DNA of 64,000 nt. Origin: Bryoerythrophyllum caledonicum (Eukaryota > Streptophyta > Bryopsida > Pottiales > Pottiaceae). The stretch is taken from NCBI GenBank assembly GCA_963971425.1, contig OZ020521.1, forward strand, positions 2,606,501-2,670,500, in the 5' to 3' direction. The notes under the pieces are model-generated. The model was not told the origin of the DNA and ran no database searches. It was given only the letters and a program-made list of their open reading frames with translations. The position numbers and the translations under genes are program-made. Below, piece after piece: positions 33,394-46,000 of the stretch (the stretch's first letter is position 1; every line of letters starts with the position of its first letter).

Positions 33394-35591
33394 GTCAACC
33401 CTCTTTAAATGTTAATGATTGGGAGTAGAAAAAAATCATAACACTTATGAAAAATAACACATATCAAAAACATCATTTATAAGACTTCAAAAATAAGTTT
33501 ATAACAATCATAAAAAATAACACTTACAAAAACTTCCAAAATACATTCATAACACATATTAAAAATCACATTTTTAAGACTTCAAAAATGATATTATAAC
33601 GTTTACAAAAGTAAATGATGAAAATAAAATAATATATGAATAATTCAACTAAGCTAATTCAAAGAAAGAATTTTTTGTGGTTGACAAGATTTCTTCACAC
33701 GCTAACAACAAACTTCATTTTGAAGTACTCGAATGCTCTTAACGTGTGAAAGAACGTCATCTAGTCTTTATCTAAAAATATTCTTCAAAGGCTAAAGTGC
33801 ACAATCTGCACCATTAAATCCTATAACCTCTTCTATCATATCATCATCTACCATAACCTCATCTAGATCACATTCTTGATATTCAGAGGGCAACGAATCC
33901 ATAATATCCTCATCAGTAGGTTCATAAGGATTATTCAAATCAAACTTGTAATTGGTAAACTCATGAGCCTCCATGGTGTCATTTTCCTTAGTGTGAGATG
34001 ATAACAATGTAAGCTCATTCAGTAAAGCAACAACGTCATCAACCTCATTTAGATGCCTAGTTTCTTTCCTCTCATTTTCAACAAGACATGGAAGAATATT
34101 TGAATGTCTCTGACAATTTTGAATTGTTGATACAGAAACTCCAATATGCCATGCTCTTTCAACCATTTTCTCAGCTTGATACACAACAATTGCAAAATCT
34201 TTTTTTTGCCATGATACAATCTATTTGATGTTGAATCACCAACTTCCGGTTATGGATTTTGAATGATGCATTCATAGCTTGAAAGCGAGTGGTGGTATGT
34301 GGAGGTAAGAGTAATGATTGTGTCACCCTCAACCATGACCTGCATTTGGCACTTGATGTCGAAAAAAAATATCAATGAGCAAGAGTACTTTCTCTTTCTG
34401 TGCCAAAACCATCCTCCTCTTAAAATCTAATGTGGACTACTCAAAAATCTCTATAGTCATCCATGCTTTCTAATTAGTGGCCTACATAACCCAAATTCTC
34501 CGGATTCTAAATGTACCTGAAAGTAAAAGCTCGAGGCTTTAGATACTGATTTATAACCAATGGAGGAAGGCAAATGCTTCCATCACCATTCGCAGAGAGT
34601 GCAATTGTTATACGCTCCTTTTGCTTCTTCTCAAATACTTGTTTTGTAGCTAAAGTACAATATGGTTCTAACCTGTAGAAGAGACCAATCTCGCCCATGC
34701 TAAAACATCATCAATGTGGCACTGAGATACTATGGCCTTAATATCCTCCATTTGCTTCAAAACCACTGCTAAACTATTTGGTGATGCATCTTTTCAATGG
34801 CAAACATAACCCTTAATTTAAAACCTCTTCTTATATTTCTCTATCCACCCATTCAAAAATTGAAGCTCCTTCTCACTTGCATCTCTCCGTAACAACGCAT
34901 ATAATTTTTTCTCCACAAGTGTACAAGATCATCAGATAAAACAACCCTCTTTTTTTGCATTCTAGTGAACCAAGTGAAAGTAGTTGCCTCCTTTTTGGTC
35001 ATTGAGCCTTCTCATGCGCTTCAAACCGCCCAAGTTACCCACACCAACGACTGTAGTAATCGATCCCTTCCATTTCAACAATCTATCAATAATCATCTGA
35101 GAAGTTGAGGCATTAAACTAAGCATTTTCCCACTCAAACAAAGCCTTGTTGATAATCTTGTGGCTTGCAGCCTATACCTTCTCATGAAGAGGAATAATTT
35201 CTTGTTGCTCCTGCAATGTGAATTCCCGACCTTTGCCCATTGCAACCCTTGACCGAGGCCCAACAATTGTAACAAGGAAACTCATATTTGAAACATTGTT
35301 CCAACTCCCTCTCCCACTTCATTTTAAATTGAAAATGCAAACAAATTAAGTGCAAAAGATATGGTTTGTTAGATAAAGGAGCATCAAAACTTGTGGCTCC
35401 AATGTACTACATGTATAATGTTTTATTTCAATTTTAATGTTCATATTGGCAAATTTAACAAAGGAGGGAGCAGAGAATGTTATTACACTTAACACATAAC
35501 AATTAGTAGTGTTGATTTTTAGGGAGCAAAAAATTTCATAACATTTATCGAATTATAACATGTAAAGTCGTAGCATTCAAAGAGGGTTGAC
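33394..35591 (-). mobile_element. Tigger/pogo element, about 2.2 kb
   Basis: Terminal inverted repeats begin GTCAACCCTCTTTAAATG on the left and, reversed, GTCAACCCTCTTTGAATG on the right (19 of 21 match). Subterminal ATAACAC words occur on both sides. The interior holds one minus-strand transposase. A clean TA duplication could not be confirmed. Confidence 0.75.
33792..35285 (-). pseudogene. Tigger-like transposase, broken
   Basis: Pogo-group transposase of the plant Tigger kind. Visible blocks: N-terminal FTLQEQQEII, ALFEWENA and a WKGSIT helix-turn-helix zone; GLFYRLEPYCTLATKQ, ERITIALSANGDGS, LPPLVINQYLKPR (core after the first catalytic residue); LPPHTTTRFQAMNASFKIHN, where relatives have an Asp instead of the Asn; and an acidic tail with ILPCLVEN. 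The gene runs from about 35285 to 33792 across several frames with stops, so it is inactive. It uses the element ends at 33394 and 35591. Confidence 0.8.
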
Positions 35592-36086
35592 TCTTCGGGA
35601 TTTCATGAGAGGGCACAATGACGACAGAGGGTTTTGGGACATGGGGGTTTGACGACGGATAGGGCAAGTGCGACATGCGGATTCGGGACAGGGCCGAGGG
35701 CCAACTCATGGGCGAACGTGCTGTGAACAAGTTTGACCCTAAACCATCCTACTAGAGGAGCCTGCGAGGAGAAGCGAGTCTACAAGGCTATGTTGCTAGG
35801 GGAGGCAAGGGCCTGCCCAATTTTCAGCCACCGATTTTGATGATTCTGTATAGTATGGGTGATTCTGACCTCTATGTACAATATTGTTCCAAAATTCTGA
35901 TTCAATTCTCGACTAAAATCTTGGGCAATGCTTGGCAAGGATTTGAACCCTACAGTCTAAGGGCGATGGGACATGTGACCAAAATGACTTTCATCTGACA
36001 CTTATTCATCTCTGCAACTTCTTATTGTCACTTACACTATGGATTTTGAAGAAAACAAAAGTGATATCATCAGGGGTGATAGGGAT
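35592..36086. other. Intergenic; a possible B-box relic
   Basis: The minus strand at about 35945-35975 reads TAGGGTTCAAATCCTTGCC, a good Pol III B box without a convincing A box or tRNA fold. It may be a SINE relic. Nothing else recognised. Confidence 0.3.
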
Positions 36087-36366
36087 CGATTTGACAGGAA
36101 ACCCCCCATGCTCAGACTTACCAGGTGGGGGAGGAGGTGGTGGGGCCAAAACCTGGCCCCTATTTTGTTTTTGGATGGGGCCCTAAATTTAGCCAAAGGG
36201 GGATCTATGGACTAAATTGGGGCCGTAGGCCTCATTTTCGTAAAAAAAAAGCCAAAAAAAGCCTCTGACCCCCCCGAAATGGGAGGGCCAGAAAAATGAG
36301 CCCATGCAATTAAGACGGGGCCCCACCTCGGGTAAGCCCGAGCTTGGGGGGTTTCCTGTCCGCGCC
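36087..36366 (+). mobile_element. Mutator-like MITE, copy 2 (280 bp)
   Basis: Same length and ends as the element at 7793-8072 and roughly 90% identical by eye. It is flanked by a perfect 9-bp duplication, GATAGGGAT (36078-36086 and 36367-36375). The perfect duplication implies it is younger than copy 1. Confidence 0.9.
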
Positions 36367-38100
36367 GATAGGGATATTGACAAGGGAGTTTTGAAGTCGG
36401 AAAATCGGTTTCAAGGTTTTGGGTGACAATATCAAGGTGTTCTATCAACAAGTGTGATATTACCAAGATTAGATTGTATTTAATAATTGAATAATGCTAA
36501 ACAAAGACAGGACAATTTTTTTACTTGGCTATAGCTTTTCATACAATGAATTCATTGCTAAAAATATTCTCCAATATTCATCAGTACTTTTAGCACCCTA
36601 TTCCATTTCTTCTGTTTTATTTCAAAAGATTTATTTTGAGGACTCTCTAAAGAGAAAGTTTTGTTTAACTAAAATATAGTTCCTTTTGCATGATTAGAAT
36701 CATATGACTGTTAAGGACATTAAAAGACTTTAGAAATTGTAGAAAATAGAATCTGTCAGCTGAATAAATACAAAAAAAACATCGGATAGAACTAGCTACA
36801 GTCACAGTATGGGTTACTAAAAGGATTGTCAAAGGGAAGTCCTAGTGAATAAGGAACTTGGAAGGAAAGGAAAGCAATAATTTGTAAGGCTTGGCATTTT
36901 ATACACAAGACTCCTTACATGCACAAAACTAAAATATCATACACCAAAGCCATGAATCATATCTTTTGACGTGTCACATGTTATGATCAATTTAAACATT
37001 CCTTTGAATCCTTCCCTTGGTGTTAAGTACATACCCATATCGTGACTATGACCAACCATGTTTTTCTGATTTATATCTTATTAGTATTCTTCAAATTGAA
37101 TATATCATTCCCTTCTCTCCTTCCACCTCACATCTGACAACCTTTGGATCATGAAGATTAGGGGTTGTGATGTAAAATGAATGTCAACTGGTTATGTATG
37201 ATATTGAACCTACTCGCCGATAGCATGGCTTGTCCATTGTCTGTTTTTTATCTTTGCACTCTCATCCCTTGGAAAAGTCGGTGGGCTCGTTCAGACCAAA
37301 CACCCATGCACCTGTTGGACATTCACAAACTCGAATCAGATGTCAAATGTTATTAAATCCCTGCTAAAATGTTCAAGTTAATTGTAAAGTCGTCCGAAGT
37401 TGGAACATGATACCCTCCTTTTCTTTCATTTTTTAATAAATCAAAATTACCTCTAGATAGTTCTCAAGTCAAAGATGGGCAAGGTGGAGCCTAACTTTCA
37501 TGCACACTCTATCTTCACTAGAGCTGCTTTGACTTAAGTTTAGCGACCATCATGTTTATCTATTTGATCTAAATCAACCAAAACCCATAACTAACACCTA
37601 TAAACTTGGGGTATATTCAACCCACTTCCATCTCATTACCACCCATTCACCCATCCAAATGGAGGTTTACTATTAGTCAAGGTCCCTTACTTTTGATCGA
37701 CACTTATAGGGGGTAACTATTGGCGGCCACCGGCTAAACATGACAACACACTTGATAAAAACTTTATAACTAATTCACACTTCAATGAAAAAATATGAAA
37801 TCACTTGGATTAAATTACAATTCTATACGCTGTAACTGAAGAAAAAAAAAAAAAAAACAAGTATTATACTTTCTTCTCCCCATACATGCACATTGTTTAA
37901 CTTGTTGATAATGCACGATTTTACTTTAATAACTATTTAGAGTGAAAAAAGAACAATACAATAAAATAGACAAAGGGGGTATCTAATTCAAACTTTGGGT
38001 GACTTTACATTAGTACAAATGGGGTTGTTTTCAACACTCTAAATTCGACATTGTTATGCCAAACAGTCAGCTCCTTTTACAACAACATTTGTTACAACAG
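36367..38100. other. AT-rich intergenic DNA
   Basis: No coding sequence or element recognised. A poly-A run lies near 37842-37858. Confidence 0.5.
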
Positions 38101-38101
38101 C

Positions 38102-38158
38102 AGCTCCCTCTACAAGACCGGGTTGTTTTAACAAACCAGGACTGTTGTAGAGGGAGCT
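38102..38158. repeat. Hairpin at the 3' end of the transporter gene
   Basis: Perfect 14-bp arms AGCTCCCTCTACAA (38102-38115) and TTGTAGAGGGAGCT (38145-38158) surround a 29-bp loop with a smaller inner pair (TTGTTT/AACAA). It overlaps the transporter stop codon region (38128). It may be a MITE end or an RNA hairpin acting in 3' end formation. Confidence 0.7.
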
Positions 38159-40763
38159 AACTGTACAATTTTTTCAATCACCTTGCCAAAAAGTGCTGTC
38201 AAAAACAGCCCCATTTGTACAGATGTTACAGATAGTTTAGAAGGATGTGTCTCAAGTTCAGAGGAAGAGGCTTTCATACCAAGAGTGGGAGTGAGCAGCG
38301 CCAGAAAAGCGACACCGACAAGTTTCATGAGGAAGCCCGGCAAGACCATGTCCACCGGTTTGGTGTAGCCAGTGGAATGCGCGATGGCATTCGGCGGCGT
38401 TGCAATGGGCAGAATGAAGGAGTAGTTGCAGGAGAACGTGGCGGGGATCATGAGCAGGAGCGGGTGCTGCCCAATCGAAACCGCCACCTCGGCCACAATC
38501 GGAAGAAAGAGAGTCGCAGCCGCAACGTTGGCCACGAACTCGGTCGTGATGTTCACAATCAGTGCTACCACAGGGATGAGGAGGTAGTAGGGCACCGATT
38601 TCAGCACCTGCATGTGGCTGCCCAGCCAGATGTCCAGTCCCGTCTTGACGATGCCAGCGGAAAGTGCAAAACCTGATTCAACCAAAAATATCATCCCATA
38701 CTCAGAATGAGGAGCAAGGACGTCGTGTTTTTATGCCAAGACTGCTGGACTTGTCCCCAACGGACCAACAAACGATCCCCAGACGTATTCATCAAACGAT
38801 CCCAGACGTATCCACCGAGGGGCAAGGCCAGTGCCGTATCTGCCACTCCCATATCTGCTAGTAACTCCTTGGAAACGCTGCCCAGCGATCTCTAGGTGGC
38901 TTCCCCGAGTTTCAACCCACTGGCACCGGGCTTCATGACCTGTGTTCATTTATTATAAGAGAAGAAAGGAAATGTAGACGAAGTGTACCTCCTCCGAGAA
39001 GAATCAGAACATCCCAGTGTAACTTCTTCGCTGTGGCCCAGTCCAGGATCTTCTGGCCTTCCTCCTGTCCACTTGGTACAATGAAGAAGACGATTGCGAC
39101 CATGATCTGCACATCAAAAATCATGTCTTATGTCCTTCGTCCCAAAAGTTGTACTTCATAATGGAGGATGCTTATTTTTGCTCATATCATACGTTTCAGA
39201 ATGCTTACATACTATTTGAAAAGCGTACATGGAAAGAATGATCTAGAACACAATATGCATGCACAAGATGACTTACAGCGACAGTGCCTTCATCCGGGTA
39301 ACCACCAAGGAGATCACTCCACCCGGGAAATGCCCCAAATGTTCGAGTGCACCACAAAAGCACCAATATCTGCACAAGAGCACCATGCCCACGGTCACCA
39401 CATTTACATCCAAGGCAGTAGTGCACTGAAACTCACAAAATTCCTCAAGAGGCTTTCTTCTATCATCACAGAAGCCAACAATGATGATATTCATCACTTT
39501 GGTAGTTTCAAAATTACCACAACGAGGTGAATCTCACAAAACTGCTACAAGTGCCAATCTAATGAATTTACTTTCCAACCTGTCTGAAAATTCCATGTTC
39601 TAGAGTTTAGAGTTGGAAAATTGCTATCTGGGATGCTTTCGACATGCACTTAGAATCTAAACTGCCTGGCAAAGTAATGGGGTCGGAATCTCACCACAAA
39701 GGAGGTCGCCACGAATTTCTCAGCAAAGCTCATGATACCTGCAGACACAGACAGCAAACATGTTGATATGACTAAGTTGATCAAGTTGGTGGCCACAATA
39801 GTACTTACCCAAGCTTTGATACTCGCGCTCGACCAACTGGCGGCTGAAGCGCGCCTTGATGATCTCGACATTGGCGGGAGGGCAGTAGAAGTAGCACATC
39901 ATAAGCCACAGGCAGAGCAGATACGGCACCGCGATGGGGATGGCGAATAGCATCCACTGGAAGTAGCCCACGGGCGGCGCGTGTGGGAATCGTTCGCTGT
40001 AGATCCCGGGCAACACCAGGTTGGGTCCGCAACCAGTGATGGTGGCCAACCCGCCCACCGCGGTGCCATACACAATCGCCAGAATCACGCCCTTGCAGAA
40101 GTTTTTCTTGGCGTCCTTCTCGTCGGGGACGCCCAGGATCTGCTTCTGTGAGAACGTGCGCGAGCAGGAGCGGCAGAGCGAGGGCTCGTCGTCGTTCTCG
40201 ACGTCGAGGGGCTTGAGCACGCCGGTGGCCATGGGGATCATCATGATGGCGGCGGCGGTGTTGGACATCCACATGCTGACGAAGGCGGGGCCGGCGCAGA
40301 AGCCGAGGAGCACCAGGCGCGGGTCCATCGACTTGCCGCCACAGAAGAGCAGGATGCGGAGCGCGATGCGCTTGTGCAGGTTGAAGCGCTGGATAGCAAG
40401 CGCCAACATGAACGTGCCCAGCATGAGCGTGACGGTGTCGTTGGCGTACTGCTGCGCCACCTCCGTCGCGTGCATGATGCGCAGCGCCGGGAACAGCACC
40501 AGCGGCACCAGCGCCGTCACGCACAGCGGCACCGGCTCCAGGATCCACCACAGCCCCAGCCACACCAGCGCGCCCAGCATGTGCGTCGCCATTGGCCCCT
40601 CCTCGATCTTCACGAACGCCAGGATCAGCGCCATCGCCGCAGGCCCCGACACCACCACCAACTCCGTCCTCCAGCTCCCCCATCTCTGCCCCAAGAAACC
40701 ATCACTCCTCCTGCTCGTCGACGAGCTCCGCGACCCCAGCAGCGGACTCAGGCTGTCCGCCAT
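38128..40763 (-). CDS. SLC13-type dicarboxylate/sulfate transporter, five exons
   Basis: Membrane carrier of the divalent anion:Na+ symporter (SLC13) family; the plant member is the tonoplast dicarboxylate transporter for malate and related acids. Exons by GT-AG rules, in transcript order: 40763-39809, 39738-39695, 39369-39277, 39106-38989, 38672-38128. They join in frame to about 584 residues, normal for the family. Both signature hairpins are present: MWMSNTAAAIMMIPMA and TTEFVANVAAATLFLPI. Other blocks are WWILEPVPLCVTALVPLVLFP and LLGGGFALSAGIVKTG. About 11-12 hydrophobic segments follow a polar N-terminus of about 35 residues. The last dozen residues fall next to the hairpin at 38102 and may not be ancestral. 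No breaks seen. Confidence 0.9.
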
Positions 40764-42210
40764 GAACGCAACCTCAAAACCTCGCACCCACAACAACCCT
40801 AACACACTCACATCTACACAACTCCCAGACAAATCACAGTGTCAAAAAACACCTTCAAATCACAAACTGTATCTAAAATCGTCCACAAGTTGCAGAAACT
40901 TCAGCTCCACCAGTCCACCCTCCTTTCAATTTATCCTCCCTAATCCCAACTCTAGCGAACGCAACGCCAATCTTAAATTCTTCCTCAAACTAATGAGACT
41001 GTCTAAGAACACTCTCAAATCATCACTTTTCTTCTCATTTGACTGAATTTTCTGTGCTCACGTTGCAATCGTTGCTGCATCGGACATCCCAATCATGCAT
41101 ATTGTTCACATATCAGCAAAGCTGATAAGCATGGAATTGCAGAAAGTGAGCATCCGTGCACTTCAGCGTTGACAGTCAACTGGTTGTCATGTGAGATAAT
41201 ACTGTACGTTGATGGATCAAGAAGCTTGATGGAAGTTGCATTTTAGGAGCTGGAGTGGAATGAATGGCGGAATGTGAAGCTGTACCACTGCCACTGTTGC
41301 AGGAGCTCCGGAGGAACATTTGCTGAAAGCATGCGGCGATGCGAATTAGAATATGAACAAGTGTGCGTTCCACGCCACTCCCACGACGCTGGCCTTTCGT
41401 AGCAGCATTTACTGGGAATCAATCAGCAACAAGCAGGCGCACATGCCAGCCGTATGGCTGGATTTCGACCCCATCTGGTCCCTGGAATCCCGGATTTGGT
41501 CCTGGGTGACTGTATGGGTTCCGCCAAGGGGTCCAGGTCTAGGGCCATGTGTTCCTGTTTAATGTGTGTTCTGAGTACTAGATAAGTTTCTAAGTGCCGA
41601 TTCAAGGGTATATGTACGTGCTTTGATCAGACTTTTGTATTGACAAGGGAAGTACAAGGAGCTTTGTACTTGTCGTTGTGTGATGATACTAATATTCGGA
41701 TAATGTCTCATTTAAGTTTCTGATGTTCTTGCTATATTAAGGTACACCCCCCATGGCCGACAATTTAAGCAACGTGCATATAAGGAGAACCCAAGTAATA
41801 ATACATTTTTTTAAAGTGATAAGGTCCTATAGAATTACAATCTCAACCCAAGTGATTTCATATATTTCCAATGAGATGTGAATTAGTCATGAGTTTTTTA
41901 AGTGGTCAGCCATGTTTAGCCCATTTTTGCCACTAGGTGCCCCCATTAGCACCCTCCAAAAGTTAGGCGTCTTGACCAATAATAAGCCTTACTTCGGAGC
42001 TGACAAAGAGTGAATGGGTGGAAATGAGACCAAATATAGAGTGGCAGTGATAGGAGGTGGCTGTCATGGGGATATACCTCAGAGTTATCCGGAAAGACCT
42101 TCCAAAAGTGGAAAGAAAAGAAAATTTGAGAGTGTGATATAAATATAGAAAGAAAGAGAGCGTGCGGAATTTCATGTTTCCTTTTTCTACATACTTTCAC
42201 TTTCAGCTGC
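40764..42210. other. Intergenic between two divergent host genes
   Basis: Contains the promoter side of the transporter (minus) and of the alpha-crystallin-domain gene (plus), about 2.5 kb between start codons. The reading frames seen on the plus strand opposite the transporter's first exon are antisense shadows. No element recognised. Confidence 0.5.
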
Positions 42211-42482
42211 AATAAATTGACGGAACTGACCGAAGTTCTCGGAATGGGAACGGGAGGGAGAAACCGCGCGGGAACAGAGGGAACGCGAGGTGGGAAAACC
42301 GGAGGCAGGTACAGCAACCGAGCGGGCAACACCGAACAAGCGGCGACTCACACAATTGACGCACTGAGCAGTTGTGCGCACGCTTCCAAGCTCCATCGCC
42401 CTCCCTCGCTCCATCTGCACCTCCGTCTCGCGCAGCGATTCCTCCGGCTCCCTCTTCCCTCTCCCACACCCAATTCCTCCCT
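42211..42482 (+). other. Probable 5' non-coding exon of the alpha-crystallin-domain gene
   Basis: GC- and pyrimidine-rich leader ending in CTCCCT followed by GTAAGT (42483-42488), a consensus donor. The transcription start is not placed exactly. The following intron runs to the coding exon near 43.24 kb. Confidence 0.45.
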
Positions 42483-42499
42483 GTAAGTCAGTCAAACCT

Positions 42500-42935
42500 C
42501 CTTCTCTCTCTGCATGTCTCCATGACTCCTCTCTTCCCCAGACTCCCTCACCAAATCTCCGGAGATGAGAGAGAGATGGGAGAGATTTGATGTGGGTTTT
42601 TCTTTTTTCCTTGGGAGGGGGGTTAGGGTTTTGCAGATGTGGGTTTTTTTTCCTTGGGAGGGGGGATAGGGTCTTGTAAATGTGGGTTTTGTGGGATGGA
42701 GGTTTTTTTTGAAGTGGGTTCGAGGATTAGGTCAGGGATTGAGAGTTAGGTTAGGAACGTTAAGTCAAACCTTGTTCTCTGCATGTCTCCATGATCTTAC
42801 GTCGATGCAGAGTCCGGAGTCGAGAGATGGGTGAGATGGGAGAGATTTGGGAAGGGGGTTAGGGTTTTGTGGGACGGAGGTTTTTTGAAGTGGATTTTGA
42901 GGGTTAGGTTAGGGATTGAGTGAGAGTTTAAGAGT
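42500..42935. repeat. Tandem duplication in the leader intron
   Basis: Two diverged copies, about 42510-42760 and 42770-42935, share CTCTGCATGTCTCCATGA, GAGATGGGAGAGATTTG, GGGGGTTAGGGTTTTG and GGAGGTTTTTTGAAGTGG in the same order. The second copy is shorter. Confidence 0.75.
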
Positions 42936-43296
42936 TTCAGTTGGTGTGAGGTTATAAGTGGTGGAAGTGTCGGTGATTTTGCTACTGCGAGGATTTGAAT
43001 GGGCAGCACTTGCTGTTTGCATCTGGGACTCAGGTGCATATTGCAAATGCTGATCATGCAAACCCTGAGAGAGATGGTGGACGAGAAGTACCTGCATTTT
43101 CCGCCTGACCATGGTTATTGAGCTCATGATTGCTCTTATGCATCAGGAATGATGTTTATTTTGATTCTTCTTCCCCTCTTTTGTTTTTGTTTTTTGGGAT
43201 ATATGAATGACCTGGGATGGATATGTGCATCGGTAGACCGGGACGAATTCTCCACCTGCAAAGCTGGACGAATCAGGGGGCGAGGTGGTTGGCTTG

Positions 43297-45174
43297 ATGG
43301 AGGGGGATTTCACCATGATGGACAATCCTTCCCCTCCCTCGCAGGAGGACTGTTTCCCAGACCCTGTCAACTTGCCCAAGGCGCGCGTGGGCGCCTCCAC
43401 GAACGACCAACGCTTCCTCCTGGTTTTCATTCTCGGCACCTACTTCGGCCCCGACTTGCGAGAAGAAATCCCTCGCAAATCAGCTCTGCAGCGCGTCTGC
43501 GTAGGCCTGCCTCCATATTCCGCGGACGAGCTTGGAGGCTCCGTCTTCAAGCTCTCAGAAATCGAGAGCATCTACTACTTTGCCCTCAGGTGAGCATAGA
43601 TTTCACCTTCAAAGCATATCCTCAGATATCAAGGAGAATCACATAATGGAATTTTAACGTCTTCTCAATAGCACTCATAGGGTGGGTATAGGGGCTCCTT
43701 ATGATATGCAATTTCTCCATTGGATGATGATCAGGAACTCGCATCCCAGTGCACGAGTCAAGCTGCAATCATTGTACAAGTTTCTGCAGGGTCACCTGGC
43801 GCCTCCTGTGAAAGAGAATCTGGAGGATGTGCGGCAATTCACTGCCTTCTTTCCACCGCATTTGCACCGTCAGTCTCGGTACAAGGGGACGTACAAAGTG
43901 ATCGAGAGCATGGTGTTCATCGACGACCCGGACGTCACGTACATGAAGGAGGAGGACATTGAGCGGTTCAAGCGCCTCAGCGGGCTTCCGGACTTGGCAC
44001 TTGATCGAGAGGTGGCGCGGAATTATCAACACGGCCAGCGAAATGACCGAGACGATGAGAGACAGGTAAGTGTTCCATGTCCACTTTTTGCACCTCCCTT
44101 TTTCAAGCATTAGAAGGTGTTTTCAAATGATGAATCGTTCTCACAAGTGACTTATTGGCAATGAGCTCCTTCAACAACTTATATCAGATTTTGTTGCTAT
44201 ATTAGAGTTATTTGTACAGTCATCCTCAAACGTCAGGTGACTTTACAAATATCTCCAATTTTCTGCTGAAAAGTTTCTAGAGAAACACGACTTTCTAGAT
44301 GATTTCCTTGTCATGTTTCCAGGCACGCTTTCAAGCAATGGCAGTAGCGCAAGGCCACCTGCAAGACACAGGACCCAGGGCGCACCCCTTGGTAATCATG
44401 GACCCTTCCGTGGACAAGAGGAAGAGGAGGAAACGCGAGTCGCAGCTGGACGTGCTCTCGCTTCCCTCCCCTCTTCAGAAGGAAGAGAAACCCGAGTGGA
44501 CGCCGAGTGGCAAAGTAGGGCCTGCCATGCTGCTCCTCCCCTCTCTGCCCAGCATGGACCAGTGGAACACTGTGATCAACGCCACCAAGCCTGTCATCAC
44601 TTTCACTGGCACTGCGGCGGCTCGGAACGCGGGTCCCTTGATCGGTCTTGTGGACATTGGCATCAGTGAGGAGGCTTATCTCTTTCGAACTGCGTTGCCT
44701 GGTGTCCGGAAGGAAGAAGGTATGAGATTTCTACTGTTTTGTTTGCCTGGTGTCGGGAGATCTGTACCAGTTTGTGTTTTCTTTCTTTGTGTTTTTGTTT
44801 AGTTTTGTGTGTTTTTTGGCACACATTAGACCTGTAATGCTAGCCACCTTATTGACTTGAGACTTTAGGTTTTAAGGGAATATGTATATGTGACTGCAGG
44901 TGAATTTAAGTGTGAGGTGGAGTGCGATGGAAAAGTGATGATCAAGGGCACAACGACAACAGGGGAAGCTCGGATTATGAGGAACAACTCTGTTTTCCTT
45001 ATGCAAACCCAGTACTTGTGTCCCCCGGGTCCCTTCACCGTCTCCTTTGCTTTGCCAGGCCCTGTGGAGCCGAATCAGTTCACAGGCACTTTTGGCTCTG
45101 ATGGCATCCTGGAAGGCATCGTCATGAAACAAAGGCACAGAAGCGGTGCCGCAGCTTTGATATTCGAGCCTTGA
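43297..45174 (+). CDS. Alpha-crystallin-domain protein, IDM3-like, four coding exons
   Basis: HSP20-fold protein resembling Arabidopsis IDM3, which works with IDM1/IDM2 in the histone acetylation complex that guides active DNA demethylation. Exons 43297-43589, 43681-44065, 44323-44719 and 44900-45174 join in frame to about 449 residues. The N-terminal half ([22 protein letters not shown]-like [27 protein letters not shown]) is specific to this plant family. A basic KRKRRKR stretch may be a nuclear signal. The C-terminal alpha-crystallin domain has [39 protein letters not shown] and [17 protein letters not shown]. The start at 43297 (MEGDFTMM) is the first ATG in frame; an upstream coding exon cannot be excluded. 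The gene looks intact. Confidence 0.85.
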
Positions 45175-46000
45175 GTGTGAACTCCAAGGCTCGAATCACG
45201 GGGCAGCATGTACAGTACAGTACGGTAGGTATATTTCAAGTTTAGGAAACTACACAGACTATTGTATTTAGTACAAGATGGATTCGAATATTTTTTACAC
45301 AAAGTCTGCTTCAAGGTCTGCTTATGAAATATCGTCTGTCAATGTATTTTCTTTTTACCTCTCCGACCTCGCTGTGCCTGGACAGGAATCTGTATGCTCC
45401 GCAATTTTTCAATTAGTACTTTTTCTTATTAAAAGATTTATCCTTTTTCATATGTGGCCTCTCATAACTTGTATGGTTACAATTAAGGGGCACATTGAAA
45501 TTTGTTAAAACCAAACATTACTGTGGGTTTTTGACAAACGGAATTTCATAACTTTTAACCCCTAAATTTCCTTGACAATTTTACACCAAAGACCCTTCAA
45601 AACTTATAATTCTAGTGTAATGAGTATGAAAGGAAACAAAAACATCGAATTTCATGTTTAGACCGTACAATCTCATTTAACAATTAATAAATAATGTTCT
45701 CACAAAATTTCATCAACTTTGACCACATAGATTGAAAGATTTATAGTGTTTGAAGTAGAAAGTGGTTCATTTTCATCCATACGTTAAATGGATCAGCAGA
45801 CTTTGACTTCACTTGGTGTAAATTTTATTAAGTATACAAGGTCTAAATTTTATATTATCATGTTGATCATGATATTAACTCCTCCTACACCAATTTTTAA
45901 AGGTCAAGAAGAGGTGTTGCATATCCAACAACATTGTGCAAGGAAGTTCAAATAGTGCCAATTCATGTTTTATTTTTGGGGGAACAAAATATTTTTTAGA
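45175..46000. other. Intergenic
   Basis: 3' flank of the IDM3-like gene and 5' flank of the next large frame. At 45399-45424 a weak inverted match to the shared 31-bp motif (CGCAATTTTTCAATTAGTAC) occurs; it could be chance in AT-rich DNA. Confidence 0.35.

Noticed and set aside
35940-35980. tRNA gene on the minus strand
   Set aside because: Only the B box fits; no A box and no cloverleaf could be drawn.
38664-38949. Open frames between transporter exons 4 and 5
   Set aside because: They fall in an intron with proper GT-AG borders; removing it restores the conserved LLGGGFALSAG sequence.
39805-41046. Long frames overlapping the first transporter exon on both strands (292 and 341 codons)
   Set aside because: They are GC-rich shadow frames; only the SLC13 frame has family motifs and consistent splice sites.
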